A stretch of 64,000 nt of DNA from Eublepharis macularius (taxonomy: Eukaryota; Chordata; Lepidosauria; Squamata; Eublepharidae), in contig NC_072801.1 in assembly GCF_028583425.1 (NCBI RefSeq), positions 65,921,766 to 65,985,765 of the forward strand, given 5' to 3'. Under the pieces are notes generated by a model. The model saw nothing but the letters and a program-made list of their open reading frames with translations. It ran no database searches and was not told the origin of the DNA. Of the stretch, positions 13,101 through 22,678 are shown piece after piece (positions within the stretch are counted from its first letter, which is position 1; every line of letters begins with the position of its first letter). The translations under genes and the position numbers were made by a program.

Positions 13101-15534
13101 TGGAACCAACCGGTACAGAGATGGGAACTGAATTTTATCACTCAGTGCTCGGTCGAAGGATCCATAATTGAGCTGATATAAGGGGGAAGGGAAGCACATT
13201 AGTTTATTATCAAAAATGCATCACTCAGTTTTCTAAACTAGTATTTACATTTCAGATGGGATACATTTAATCTTCTAACAATCACCATAATCCAATTCTT
13301 CTTATTTCTGAAGGAACGATTCCACACTATAGATCTTAATATGAAATCTAGCAATGTCCAATGTGGGAGAACGTGATCTTGTGAGATTTGTGTGCCTCAA
13401 GTTCCTGGCAGGTCTCACAAATTATGACCTTGCAATAGACCAAAGTGGAGTCATAGGCCGTTTCCACACACATTGAATAATGCACTTTCAATGCACTTTA
13501 GTTATCCTTTAGAAGTGGATTTTTTGTTCCACACATGGAAAATCAGTTATAAATGTTCACTAAAGCGTATTGAAAGTGGATTATCCAACGTGTGTGGAAG
13601 CAGCCAGTGTCTGCCTAGTTAGTCCACACTGCAGTGCATGAGAAGATGTGAGCTATAGTCCTCAAAAGGAGTTGCAGAAGGAATATTAGTTTTCAAATGT
13701 ATATTGAATGTTAACAAATTCTGATGTGGATGAAAATACAGTTTTAGAGGCTTTCTTGAGTTTCTCTGCTACAAAGCAACTACTATGTGTTTATCTGAGG
13801 ACACTTACGTGTGGTATCTTGTAGTTCGTTAACATGTTGGCCATCAGAATTGAGTTTTCAGAGGAAAGAGTGCCGATGATGGTCAATATGTCCTTCTTGC
13901 TGTTACAATTGTAATTGGTGGGATTCTGCAGCCCATTCATTAATTTTAAAGTATTCAGAGTTGTTATCATTGCATTGAACTGATTGTCACCAAATACGTA
14001 TTTCAATGAGATGTTGGGCAAGAGGCGGATATTCCTGTTGATCTCATTGATAGCAAAAATTAAGGTTAGGGCTTGCTGGAAGTATTTAATGAGTGGCCTG
14101 CAAAGAGATTTTCATATGCAACAGTGAACAAAACGTGCTCTTACCAGGCAGTTCAAGTTCCAGAGATTGCATCATTATCAGCAGTTTTAAACCTTACTTT
14201 TAAATGACAGTCAGCAATTTAGTCTAGACTGCAGACAATGTGCCATCATGGTGCAGAAAGAGGATACCTGGTAGCTTTTAAGAATAATATTTTATAATAC
14301 TACTCCATCTCTGATGTTATGTATGGTTTCCTTATAGCTGACACCAGTATCCATGACTGGGTGTCTAAGTGTGATGCTATCACAGACAGACAATCTCCAC
14401 CTTTAAATTTTCACTCTGAGCTGTTCTAAAAGGACCACATCAACCCCCCTGTCCACTCAATGCCAATAGCTTAACTTGATAGCTGCTATTTCTAAACATT
14501 ATTTTGTTGGTGCTTCAGGATACACTTGGTTGTAGTTCCAGAGGATTTCCACCATTATATTCTAGCCTCCTCTCTCTACACACAGCCTAGCACCAAATTT
14601 CTCACAGCTCTTTTGAGGTTCTTAGGCTTGTCCTTGGGAATAGAAAATTGATTTTACATGGTTTCGTTGCTGATACTGCTTAGAGTTTGCTCAGAAAGAT
14701 AGGGAATTCTTTGCCTTACAGCCAATCAAAACTACGGTGTCATCTAAGAGTTTAACACATTTTCCAAGACCGACACTGGATAATTTGTCTTTCGATTTAT
14801 TAAATGGAAAAAGGAGGTTACTCAGTTTATTTAACTCTCTGAACTGGGGTTAGAAAATCTGAAATATCTGGAGATTTAATATGGGTTCAGATGTTTAATA
14901 ACTGAATTTACCCTTCACTCTTCCATTATGCCTTAATGTGTGAATTGGCTCTATGGAAAAGCCTTGTGCCCCAAGTATTATTTGCTATGTTAGAGTTGTG
15001 ATGGCTTATTTACAGACATCAGCAATCTTTCCCCTCAGAATGGTACAAATTTCCAGGCCTGTCCCCCAAAAGGTACATTATTCAGACTCAAGGTAAATAA
15101 CATTTCTGCACTAACGTAAACTGTACCCATTCCCACTTTTTTTGACATGCATGGAAATGCATCCATGAAGAAAACTTTCTTGTTCCCGGTATCTTGGAAA
15201 TGGTTTAATCCTGAATTCTATAATAGAGTAAAATTCAGAAATATTGCAGACAAATTAATAATTTAATGCACCCTTACGTGTAAGCTTCAACATATTGTTC
15301 CTGCTCTGAAAAGTTGAGTTTTTGTACAATTGCAAGTGAATAGGAGCCTAACAAACCAATGCCTCTATAATTGTTTATATGTGCATCCAGTTTATGTTTA
15401 TTGCACTCAGAACTCAAATTTCTGCTGAAAGCACGAGAAGGAAGCAAGAGGAAGAAGAGTATTAAAAAAAGCCTTTTGAATGTTTCCAGTTTTCTGCTCC
15501 AGTTCATGCTGCCCTTCTGGCTGGTGACCAACAT
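3239..15534 (-). CDS. Receptor A: vomeronasal type-2 receptor (Vmn2r26-like), six exons, apparently intact
   Basis: This is a family C GPCR expected on vomeronasal sensory neurons, binding peptide or protein cues and signalling through a G protein. Coding exons in transcript order are 15534-15278, 14097-13809, 13172-12333, 9056-8829, 4699-4573 and 4149-3239. All have GT/AG borders and compatible phases. Their sum is 2652 nt, 884 codons including TAA, and I find no internal stop. Approximate layout: signal peptide 1-36, Venus-flytrap domain to about 530, nine-cysteine linker 538-595, seven helices from about 605 to the end. The length suits V2Rs. The start is the ATG of MLVTSQ, conserved in receptor C; an upstream in-frame ATG at 15612 is not conserved. 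It is transcribed away from receptor B. Exon joins are inferred without transcripts. Confidence 0.9.
4150..4572 (-). other. Receptor A intron 5
   Basis: This 423-bp intron aligns over most of its length with the 395-bp intron 5 of receptor B (34193-34587). No mobile element is seen in either copy. Confidence 0.8.
4573..4699 (-). CDS. Receptor A exon 5: cysteine-rich linker
   Basis: This 127-nt exon encodes [18 protein letters not shown]…[22 protein letters not shown]. It is the core of the nine-cysteine domain that couples the ligand-binding lobe to the helices. It has an AG acceptor at 4700-4701 and a GTAAGG donor from 4572. Its length and phase equal those of exon 5 of receptor B. Confidence 0.92.
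5124..5376 (-). mobile_element. tRNA-derived SINE in receptor A intron 4
   Basis: The family is the same as at 769-1013. The minus-strand head has GGTGTAGTGGTTAAGAG and GGGTTTGATTGCC boxes, and the tail is rich in TTGTTGTT. It lies antisense to nothing coding and in the same orientation as the gene. Confidence 0.8.
5377..5992 (-). other. Receptor A intron 4, left copy of a direct repeat
   Basis: From about 5662 the sequence matches 8236-8655 in the same intron (shared landmarks: ctttaaaagagggtt, ccatgaggactaaaagtca, tttttggtttcctgactcc, gcaagaccca). The left copy has lost about 120 bp that the right copy keeps. Part of the shared block looks like a dispersed reptilian repeat. No gene is seen. 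Confidence 0.6.
5993..6716. mobile_element. hAT-like non-autonomous element (TAGACATGGGCAC termini)
   Basis: The left end TAGACATGGGCACGAACC and the reverse complement of the right end (TAGAAATGGGCATGAACT) form imperfect terminal inverted repeats. The subterminal regions are rich in GAAC/GTTC motifs. The interior aligns with part of 24485-25545, so this is a family with at least two copies here. No clear TSD remains, which suggests an old copy. Confidence 0.62.
6991..7690 (-). mobile_element. L2/CR1-group LINE, reverse-transcriptase remnant
   Basis: On the minus strand, 7224-7630 encodes decayed reverse-transcriptase sequence: [14 protein letters not shown] (the VPQGSxLSP motif) and, downstream, [18 protein letters not shown]. 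These are typical of L2/CR1-like elements. The usual YADD block between them is missing. The 3' side (6991-7070) carries a TTTATTGGCAT tail with CAGT repeats that might belong to a second, Vingi-like element. Confidence 0.6.
7691..8828 (-). other. Receptor A intron 4, remainder
   Basis: It contains the right copy of the intron-internal direct repeat (about 8236-8655) and a short exact repeat of tgaaacagagcccccaaatg near 7850 and 7999. No coding sequence is recognised. Confidence 0.5.
8829..9056 (-). CDS. Receptor A exon 4: end of ligand-binding domain
   Basis: This 228-nt exon (76 codons, phase 0) encodes [20 protein letters not shown]…[14 protein letters not shown]. Acceptor CCATCCAG and donor GTGTGA match the positions in receptor B exon 4 (30321-30548). 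It completes the Venus-flytrap domain before the cysteine-rich linker. Confidence 0.93.
9057..9866 (-). other. Receptor A intron 3, exon-4-proximal part
   Basis: No gene or named repeat is recognised. The short ORFs here are intron sequence. Confidence 0.4.
9867..10049. mobile_element. Foldback MITE with 3-bp TSD (TCA)
   Basis: The left end GGCCGTTTTCACACTACT pairs with the reverse complement of the right end GGCCATTTTCACACTACT. The interior continues as a long imperfect hairpin (…cgcagaagatagcgtcttctc…). It is flanked by TCA on both sides. The 3-bp duplication would fit a PIF/Harbinger-like origin, but the family is an inference. Confidence 0.65.
10050..12332 (-). other. Receptor A intron 3, conserved paralogous intron sequence
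   Basis: Blocks here align in reverse orientation with receptor C intron 3: about 10440-10650 with 62450-62650, 11100-11220 with 61650-61760, and 11460-11700 with 60720-60960. They therefore descend from the ancestral receptor intron rather than from a gene of their own. A short (GTT)n microsatellite lies at about 12019-12036. Confidence 0.6.
12333..13172 (-). CDS. Receptor A exon 3: main ligand-binding lobe exon
   Basis: This 840-nt exon (280 codons, phase 0) runs from [17 protein letters not shown] to …KLGNMQPWQ. It includes the family landmarks [31 protein letters not shown] and [15 protein letters not shown]. Acceptor TATCAG and donor GTGAGG are visible. Its length is one codon more than receptor B exon 3. 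Confidence 0.95.
13456..13605. mobile_element. Foldback MITE in receptor A intron 2
   Basis: The ends GGCCGTTTCCACACACATTG and (reverse complement) GGCTGCTTCCACACACGTTG form the inverted repeats. Receptor C keeps the same intron sequence (aactaggcag…tttgg, near 59430) without this insert, so the paralog supplies an empty site. No clear TSD is visible. Confidence 0.68.
13809..14097 (-). CDS. Receptor A exon 2: ligand-binding domain, N-terminal lobe
   Basis: This 289-nt exon encodes [20 protein letters not shown]…[16 protein letters not shown]…NYKIPH. It starts after TTTGCAG and ends at CAC|GTAAGT. Its first base completes the codon split with exon 1. It is one codon shorter than receptor B exon 2. 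Confidence 0.92.
14098..15277 (-). other. Receptor A intron 1
   Basis: This intron is 1.18 kb. I see no mobile element or coding sequence. Confidence 0.6.
15278..15534 (-). CDS. Receptor A exon 1: signal peptide and N-terminus
   Basis: The 257-nt coding part encodes [16 protein letters not shown], then a hydrophobic stretch [15 protein letters not shown] (signal peptide), then SRNLSSEC and the first strand of the ligand-binding domain. The donor is AC|GTAAGG. The frame stays open upstream to an ATG at 15612, but the aligned position in receptor C is followed at once by a stop, so the downstream conserved ATG is preferred. Confidence 0.88.
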
Positions 15535-15602
15535 GCTGCCCGGCGGCTGTTCACATATTGCACTGAAAATCAAGTTCTTCTCAAGGGCTAGCATTTCTTT
15601 CT

Positions 15603-15640
15603 GGGTTTCCATCTAAGGCATAATTTCAGGATTCAGTTGG
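15603..15640 (-). promoter_or_regulatory. Conserved upstream block of receptor A
   Basis: On the minus strand it reads AACTGAATCCTGAAATTAT, then GCCTTAGATGGAAACC, about 70-105 bp before the start codon. Matching blocks lie at the same distance in receptor B (22322-22360) and receptor C (35931-35968). It is probably 5' UTR or core promoter; the function is inferred only from conservation and position. Confidence 0.5.
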
Positions 15641-18225
15641 GTGGCTCTCTTCCTTCCTCAAAGTACCATCCCATAGCACTGTGGCCCAGAGATTGGTTTT
15701 ACTTTTCCCAATCTGTAGCATTTAATTTGATTCTATTTTGTAATTAATTTTGCAGATGACATCAGGATCCACATGGGAAGCAAAGTCTGGTCATGGTGTT
15801 TTTATAATTACAGGGCAAAGGGAAACAAGTTTTCAAAAAGCCCACCGCTCTCTCAAGAATCAGAACTGTCATCTCTGAGCGGTTCCAATGTGGCCAGTTT
15901 ATTTCCTTCATCACAACAATAAAAGGATTCAATTAATTCTCTAGGGATGAAAATGTGTCCTGACTGTTAATTTGGAGCTGTGATTCAGTTGGAATGAGAA
16001 GGTTCATGAAGAGGCCAGTCATATTGAACAACAATGCATTTCTGTGGGAAAACTTTTCATCTGTTTGTTATTTCTGTGTTGAGAAGCTCTGACTGAGAAA
16101 CAGTTGAGGTCAACAGGCAACATTTTGACCCTCTTGTTCCTCATAATCTGCAGTTAACCAAAACAATCTAGCAATGGATGCGTATACGAATTGTTATACA
16201 CCTCTTCAAATTTTGAACTGAATTTTGACCTGAAGTATGCTTCTTAACCACAGCTTTCTTCCCACATAAAGCCATTATGGCAACTAACAAATTAAAACTA
16301 TACAGATTAACACCCATTTTTTAAAAAATATTAAAACAAACACACATTCATTATTAAAACTAGTAAGAGGTATTTATGTTTGCAAGCCCACTTTTGGTGG
16401 CTTTCGAAACATATCAGGAAGCAGAAACTGTAACCTCAACAGAAAGAGACTAGAGTTGGCTAAGACGAATAGCCTAATATCCTGAAGAAGTGGCACCTTG
16501 GTTAGCATAAAAGTTCTTATGATTTTGCTGCTGAGAGCGCCTGCCCTGCTGTTCCCCTGACAACCTTGCTGGAACCAGCCAGTGGCTGGACCACCCCAAT
16601 GACAGGCACTTGAGAGGCAAGCAATGGCACAGCCAATGGGCAAATACAAGTAGGGTAAACTACATGTGAAGGAAGAGCTATGGGAGAAGGAGAGCTATGA
16701 GAGAAGGAGAGTCCTTCATGGCTCACACAACACCCTGCCAAACACACACAGCTTCACTCTTGATATGGAGTGTACTAATCTCACACTTTGTAATCCTCCT
16801 TGAGTCTCAGTGAGAAATGACATAAAAATAAATAAAATAAACCTACAATGAAGGAGAAAACCCACCGAGGAATTAACTTCAATAAGTGCAACACACTAAA
16901 AAATAAATGTATATAAGTGCCAGTAAAGTGCTCTAGTGCTATAAATTCATCAAACTTTTCATCAAAAATGTTTCATCATAGCCCAAAACCATACGAGTAT
17001 GCATCCAGTGCAGTTACAATAAATATCTTAAATAAATATTACAATTAATATGATTAACTAGCAACCAAGTCTTTTTTTTTTTTTTAAACGGGCTCTAGAA
17101 AATGGAGCACCCTCTAGAGGGACAGAACGCCTCACCTGGTCTTCCCATTGCAGTAATGCCTTCTGGTAGTGCACCAGGATAAAAAATGAGTCATCACCAA
17201 TATGGCTTGCCTTTTATATAATAGGACTAGCAATCAAGCCTGTTTTTAAAAAATGGGCTCTAGAAAACAGAGCACCCTTTGGAGGGATGAGCTGCCTCAC
17301 TTGGTCTTCTTGCTACAGCACGCCCTCTAGAGGGATGGGCTGCCTTGCCTGGCTTTCCTGCCATAGCAGTGTTCTCCAGAGGGACAAGCCAACTCGTCTG
17401 GCTTTTCTGCCACACAGTCCCCACAGTAGCTGACATCCTGTGCTCCACCAGGTTGCCTGGGTGGGATCAAGCATGGGGGGCAGGCATGAATTTTCCTGTA
17501 CAATGGACACCTATGGGTTATGCCACTGTTTTTCACAGCATAACTTTCTGGCACTGTTCCCAGGCCCAGAGCAATTTAGGGAACTGACTAATTTGAGCCC
17601 TGCCCCTGGACGGTCCCCCAGGGTGCTGGTGCAGGGATTCATGCCAAACGTGTGCCCATCCCGGCCCGCTCAGCCAGACATCAGTGGGGGGTGCTGTGGG
17701 GGGGCACCCTGGCCAGGTGTTCACATAGAGGGGTTACACCGGCATATGTTCAGTTTACACCAGCATAGCCCTTAATCTGCTCTCTGAGTGCATTCTGCCT
17801 CCCTCTTCAGGATTGCAGGAAGATCTAAGTATCAGTACAGTGTTAAAGCAGCCTGTATACTCATGATATGAGAGAACCCATGGTGCTTGCAACTGAGCTG
17901 AACAAGGAAAGAGTCTATCTCCAAGCCGGACAACACAATAATATCTTGCATCAAATCTGAAATGTCTTTATATGTGTCTATGTTTGTGTAGGTGGGCGGG
18001 GTGGGGTGATTTTCACTGATTTCTAATGGATATCTAAATTGCAAAAGTTGGAAAAGTGGCAATTCTCCCGAAGACCTTGGTGGATCATAACCCGATAGAG
18101 CTAACCAGGCAGAATGGAATTAAGAAAGACAGAAGATGTAGATTAAATGATAATAATTTATTGTTGCAAGAGGAGGTAGTACAGAAATGTAAGAAAGAAT
18201 TGACACAATACTTCTTTTTTTAATT
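15641..18225. other. Intergenic spacer between divergent receptors A and B
   Basis: It contains no recognised gene. 17060-17420 holds an imperfect minisatellite: units near 60 bp with the landmarks 'agagggac/tgggctgcct…tggtcttcctgcca.agca' recur at about 17130, 17285, 17335 and 17385. The rest is AT-rich unique-looking sequence. Confidence 0.5.
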
Positions 18226-19141
18226 ATTAGAAGTTTTATCTTGTAGGGAAGAATTTTCTTTATTAAACTATAAACAGTAACATAAAAGCTATAAACAATA
18301 AAGATAAAAGATAAAAAACTGACAACATTCTAGAAAAAGACACATTAACAATACATATATACCTAAAATAAACAAGAACAAGAAAAAAACCCTAAAACTA
18401 AAGTACAATTTGGGTTCTGATTTTTTCCGCAACAAATATACATCATTTTCAGTCTCACTTATTCTATGTTAAACATATGAGCCCTCTTTTTTCTACTGTT
18501 CATGATTCTTAATCCATAAATCCAGATGTCATTAAGTCATTATCTATTTCATGTAAAAAGTCTATAAACAGTTTCCATTCAGTTAAAAATGTAACTAATG
18601 TATTCTCTCTAATCAGTGAAGTAAGTTTTACCATTGATGCAAATTCCAAAACTTTTATCCACCATTTCTCCATTATAGGCATTTTTGTGCATAGAGTAGT
18701 CTTGCTGCCATGATCGAATATAAAAACAAAGTTCCAAAGCTTCTTTCCAACTGGCTGTCCAGCATTCCCAAATAAAAAAGTCTCTAGTTTCAACTGGATT
18801 TTAATCTTCAAAACAATCTGGATCGATGATTGTATCTGCAACCAGAAACTCTTTGCTTTCTTACATGTCCACTGTATATGATAAAACATCCCTTCTTGTT
18901 TAGCACATTTCCAACATACATTTGAAGCATCTTGTACATTCTAGCCAATTTTTTCAGGAGTCATATACCAATGATACATCATCTTATAATAATTTTCCTT
19001 AATACTAGAGCTTAGTGTAAATTTCAAGCCCCTTGTCCACGTATTTTCCCATTGCTCCATTAACATGTCAAGTCCACAATTGTTTGCCCATTTAATTATG
19101 CAGCTAAGAAAAACAAAAGGGCTCCTCCGAGCTGGAAACAA
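18226..19141 (-). mobile_element. Old L1 LINE, ORF2 C-terminal part and 3' end
   Basis: On the minus strand, 18509-18889 encodes an L1 ORF2 C-terminus (MFYHIQWTCKKAKSFW…, C-terminal cysteine region). 18941-19141 encodes the preceding stretch (NYYKMMYHWYMTPEKIG), separated from it by frame breaks. It aligns with the same regions of the younger L1s in this window but is clearly more diverged. The T-rich start near 18226 is the 3' end. Confidence 0.75.
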
Positions 19142-20640
19142 TCCAGCAGCAAAACCTTGAAGGTCTACAAGAATGGACTGATATTATTTAAATTTCTAAG
19201 TTTATAAACTTTTATATATTTAATTATTAAGTTCAAATTAATAACATTGTATATAAATATCCAATAAATACAGTCAAGAGTCCAACCGGTAAAGTTCTAC
19301 CACATGGGTGATGATTCAAGTCCTTCAGAGATGTACTTTGTAATTCAATTCTATTTTGCTTGTTCTCTTACAGGATCGTTGATATCCGTGTGTAGGTAAT
19401 TCTAACAGGTGTGCTTTAATCTTTTGACAGTTAATTAAAATAATGGACTCTATCGAGATTAATGTTCCTCTATCAGAGATTCAACCAATGGTGATCTCTC
19501 AACTTAACTTTTTCTGACACTTCTCAGAGACTTATAGTTTTGTTTTGTAAGTTTGAGTATAACGTAATTTTTTACTAATTGGAAGATTGTACAATAGAAA
19601 CTATGAATATTCAGTGAAGCATCAGACCAATTATCGTTTGTTTGTGTTATTATGTGAATAGACCTTAAATATTTGCATACGATGATGTATAAAATTGGAA
19701 ACTCAGATAGAATGGCAGAGCTCTGATGGAAGAAACCTCTTGAGAGAATTTAGGTGAGAACTTATTTTTACCTATGCATTTCATAGAAACTTTGATTATG
19801 TTAAACTTGGAATTTATTAAGAAATGTTAGCAAACTTATTTCTTATTGCCTTTCTGTGTTCTGTTTTTATAGGATTTATATTAATAACCATTTATATTTT
19901 GATTACCTGCTTCATTAAAAAACTAGGGTGTATTTTTAATAAAGTGAAATAAACTCTAGACAGGTGTCTGTGTGTTTGATAAAGAGTTGCAAAGCAATAC
20001 TGAACCCTATATAAATAAATGTACTGATAAACAGGTGCTTCAAAGAACTTATCTGTTTGACAGGTCTGAGAACTAATTGCCGAAAGCTTTCCAGGAGAAT
20101 GATACATCTTTCTTTTGGCTAGTAGAAGCTTAGTTTCAGACACGGGCAAAAGCTTGTTACGTAATGGTTACAGTAGAAGGCAACCTTGCTGGTGGTTGTT
20201 AATTGTTCTACTAGAACTCAGCCTTAGATAGTTTACAGGTTTCTTCTATTGACAAAATATGTTGCGTAAAAGCTGCGAAAAACTAATGGTGCAACTACTG
20301 TTGCTTTTAGGAGGTTGATTATTTAAAGAGTATAGCTTGTGGCTTTAATTTGCAGCAGCCTCAACGTTTCGGCCTCTGTGTTTCCTAGCCTCTGAAACGC
20401 CGGGCGCTTCCTCCCACATAAGAATTAAGATAAGATTTCAGAGCCTGTGTTGACTGCAGTTCTTTGAAGGCAAAGATAAAGAGAGCAGAGATTGTTTGGA
20501 GAGCTGAACAAGAAAACAGTGGAGTCTAATGAAGAGGTAAGTAGAATAAAAGTTAACTTGCGGAGAACGCCGACTGGTACTTATCTCGACGACGCCATCT
20601 TAGTTTGTTCTCCTGCTTGTGTTATGTCCTAGTAGAAGGC
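19142..20640. other. Spacer, AT-rich, possibly non-coding part of the adjacent Penelope element
   Basis: No coding sequence is recognised. The part nearest 20640 could be the 3' non-coding region of the Penelope-like element, since that element points this way, but no boundary or repeat confirms this. Confidence 0.3.
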
Positions 20641-21790
20641 CAGAAAGGCCAAACAGCCTGATGGGTTCTGCCGGCCTGTCCTCCCGTTTCGGCAAATTCT
20701 TTATCAAAGGCTCATAAATATACATACTGTAATTAAATTATAATGAATTAAAATATTAATAAGATATTAAAACACCAAAGACATGTTGTTATCTTCTATC
20801 ATTAACAATATTGAACTTACAGTCACTCCAACACCAAGACATTCATCTCCAAGTAAGGATCTGCCTGACAGACCATTGCTGTGGAATGTATCGTCCCATT
20901 ACAGCGTTTAAACCAGCTTCTGCAGCCCCAGAATGCAAATTTAAAGATACAGTGTTGCATGACAGATAACAAGAATACTCTGCCTCATTGTTTAAACCAC
21001 AAGGGGCCAACATGCTAAGTTTAAATATCCACTTCGATTCTTTTTGCAATAATCTTTGTTGCACATTGCAGTTCAAAGAAGGTTTGATTACTGTGAGAAC
21101 TGACACTTTCACTATGATTCTCTTTCACCATGATTGTTCTCCATGAAATGAGTCACCAGTGGGGCATCTATAGTTTTGTTTTGAATTTTAGAAATGTGTT
21201 CCTGCACTCTAATTTTCAAGTGGTGAGTTGTGCTCCCTATATACAATTTTTTGCAAGTAAATTGAATAATAAACAACATTAAATGTTTTACAGTCAGAGA
21301 AATCCTTATTGTAAAGGGGTTTCTCACTTAAAGGATTCCTGATCTCAGTAAGTTTTATGTCCCCCAGATTGCACTGTTGATGGTTGACAGTCCTCACAAT
21401 CAGAGTGTATATGTATATCCTTCAAACTCCTAATTTTCCGGTAAACTATTAATGGTCTTTCTTCACATCCCTGTATGTGTCCTAGAATTGTGTTTGTGAA
21501 TAACCTTAGCTATTTTCATTGATAAAGGAGTATAATCTAATGCCCATCTTACTTTCTTTCTTGTAACTTGTTGTTTAGAGGTAAATAAACTGTCTCTACA
21601 TGTCTGTCCTGCTTTTCTCCAAGCTTTCCTTATTATTCCATCTGGATAGCCTCTATTCAGAATAGCCTCTATCTGAAAGGACTTATTTGACTAGGACTTG
21701 TATGACATCAGCGTTTTACTTCCCAGCTTTAATTTTTTTTAAAAAAGTAGGTCTCTAGCTCTTTTTGTTGCAGATTTACAAATGGAAAAG
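20640..21790 (-). mobile_element. Penelope-like element, Neptune type, GIY-YIG end (fossil)
   Basis: On the minus strand, about 21120-21330 encodes a GIY-YIG endonuclease-like stretch (CKKLYIGSTTHHLKIRVQEHIS). This is followed near 20990-21040 by ESKWIFKLSMLAPCGLN, the usual C-terminal signature of Neptune-group Penelope elements. The copy is old and broken, with several breaks. Its limits are approximate. Confidence 0.65.
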
Positions 21791-22321
21791 TATTGTCTCA
21801 ACATTTCTCCTTGTAACTCCACAACAAAAAAGGGGAAAGATATTTTTTTTAAAAAAGGACATTGGGAACTAGTACATTCTCCCACCACCATTCTCCAAAT
21901 AAAGACACAAGACAACCATGCTTGGGTTTAGCTAGTTTATTAAAAATTTGGTTTATATTGTAAATTAATATCTACTTTTAAGAATAATGCTGAATCTGCA
22001 TGTAAATATTTTGGTATGCCCATATTAAGTTAGCTATGACTTGAGGGCACTTTCCAACACCACTAGCTGTTACCAATTGAAGCTCAGGTTGTGCAGACAT
22101 AACTCATCAGAAAATAAAGCTAGGAGTATGAACTTTGGGGGCTTTGGGAAAGGTATTACCTCTGCCCTGTAATTGTCAAAATTACTGTGATCAAACTCTG
22201 CTTCTCATGCATTGTCTGCTGTCACCTGCTAAATTAACTATAAAAACAAGTGAAATTAAGCTCCATAGCTTGTGAAAAGTCAAACTAATCTGGGAGGTTA
22301 CCTTGAGGGAGGCAGAGCTCT

Positions 22322-22360
22322 GTTCAATGAAATTCTGAAATTATTACTTAGAGGAAAACT
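22322..22360 (+). promoter_or_regulatory. Conserved upstream block of receptor B
   Basis: The sequence GTTCAATGAAATTCTGAAAT, then TATTACTTAGAGGAAAAC, lies about 75-110 bp upstream of the start. It aligns with the blocks upstream of receptors A and C. The role is inferred. Confidence 0.45.
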
Positions 22361-22433
22361 CAGGCAGGAATAGCATTGATCGGTGTTTTGAGAGTGGGTC
22401 TCAGTAACCATACTGGCTGGGGTGTTGGTCACA

Positions 22434-22678
22434 ATGCAGGAGGTCAGCTTGAACTGGAGCAAAAAACTGCCAATAGTCAAATGTCTATTGTTAGCATTAT
22501 TCTTCCTCTCGCTTCCTTCTCATGCTTTCAACAGAAATTTGAGTGCTATGTGCAAGAAACTTGAATTTGTTTCATATAGGACGAAATATGTTATTCTGGG
22601 TGAAATAGTATCCTATTCGTTTGGAGAAACAGAAATAATGAACTTTACAGAAAAGGAATTTCCTCTCTCAGATAATTG
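22434..22678 (+). CDS. Receptor B exon 1: signal peptide and N-terminus
   Basis: It encodes [16 protein letters not shown], then the hydrophobic [16 protein letters not shown] and [10 protein letters not shown]. The donor is TTG|GTAAGC. The codon aligned with the ATG of receptors A and C (22422) is GTG, so translation probably starts four codons later. Confidence 0.85.

Noticed and set aside
15535-15612. Upstream in-frame ATG as the start of receptor A
   Set aside because: It would put 26 residues before the signal peptide, and the aligned ATG in receptor C is followed after two codons by TAG. The downstream MLVT start is shared by A and C.
17060-17420. Regularly spaced repeats as a CRISPR-like array
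   Set aside because: This is vertebrate DNA. The units are imperfect, directly adjacent and lack unique spacers, so it is an ordinary minisatellite.
20640-20705. CCGAAACGG-containing stretch as a hammerhead ribozyme of the Neptune-like element
   Set aside because: The CUGANGA box is not intact and no stem II can be paired, so it does not meet the core consensus.
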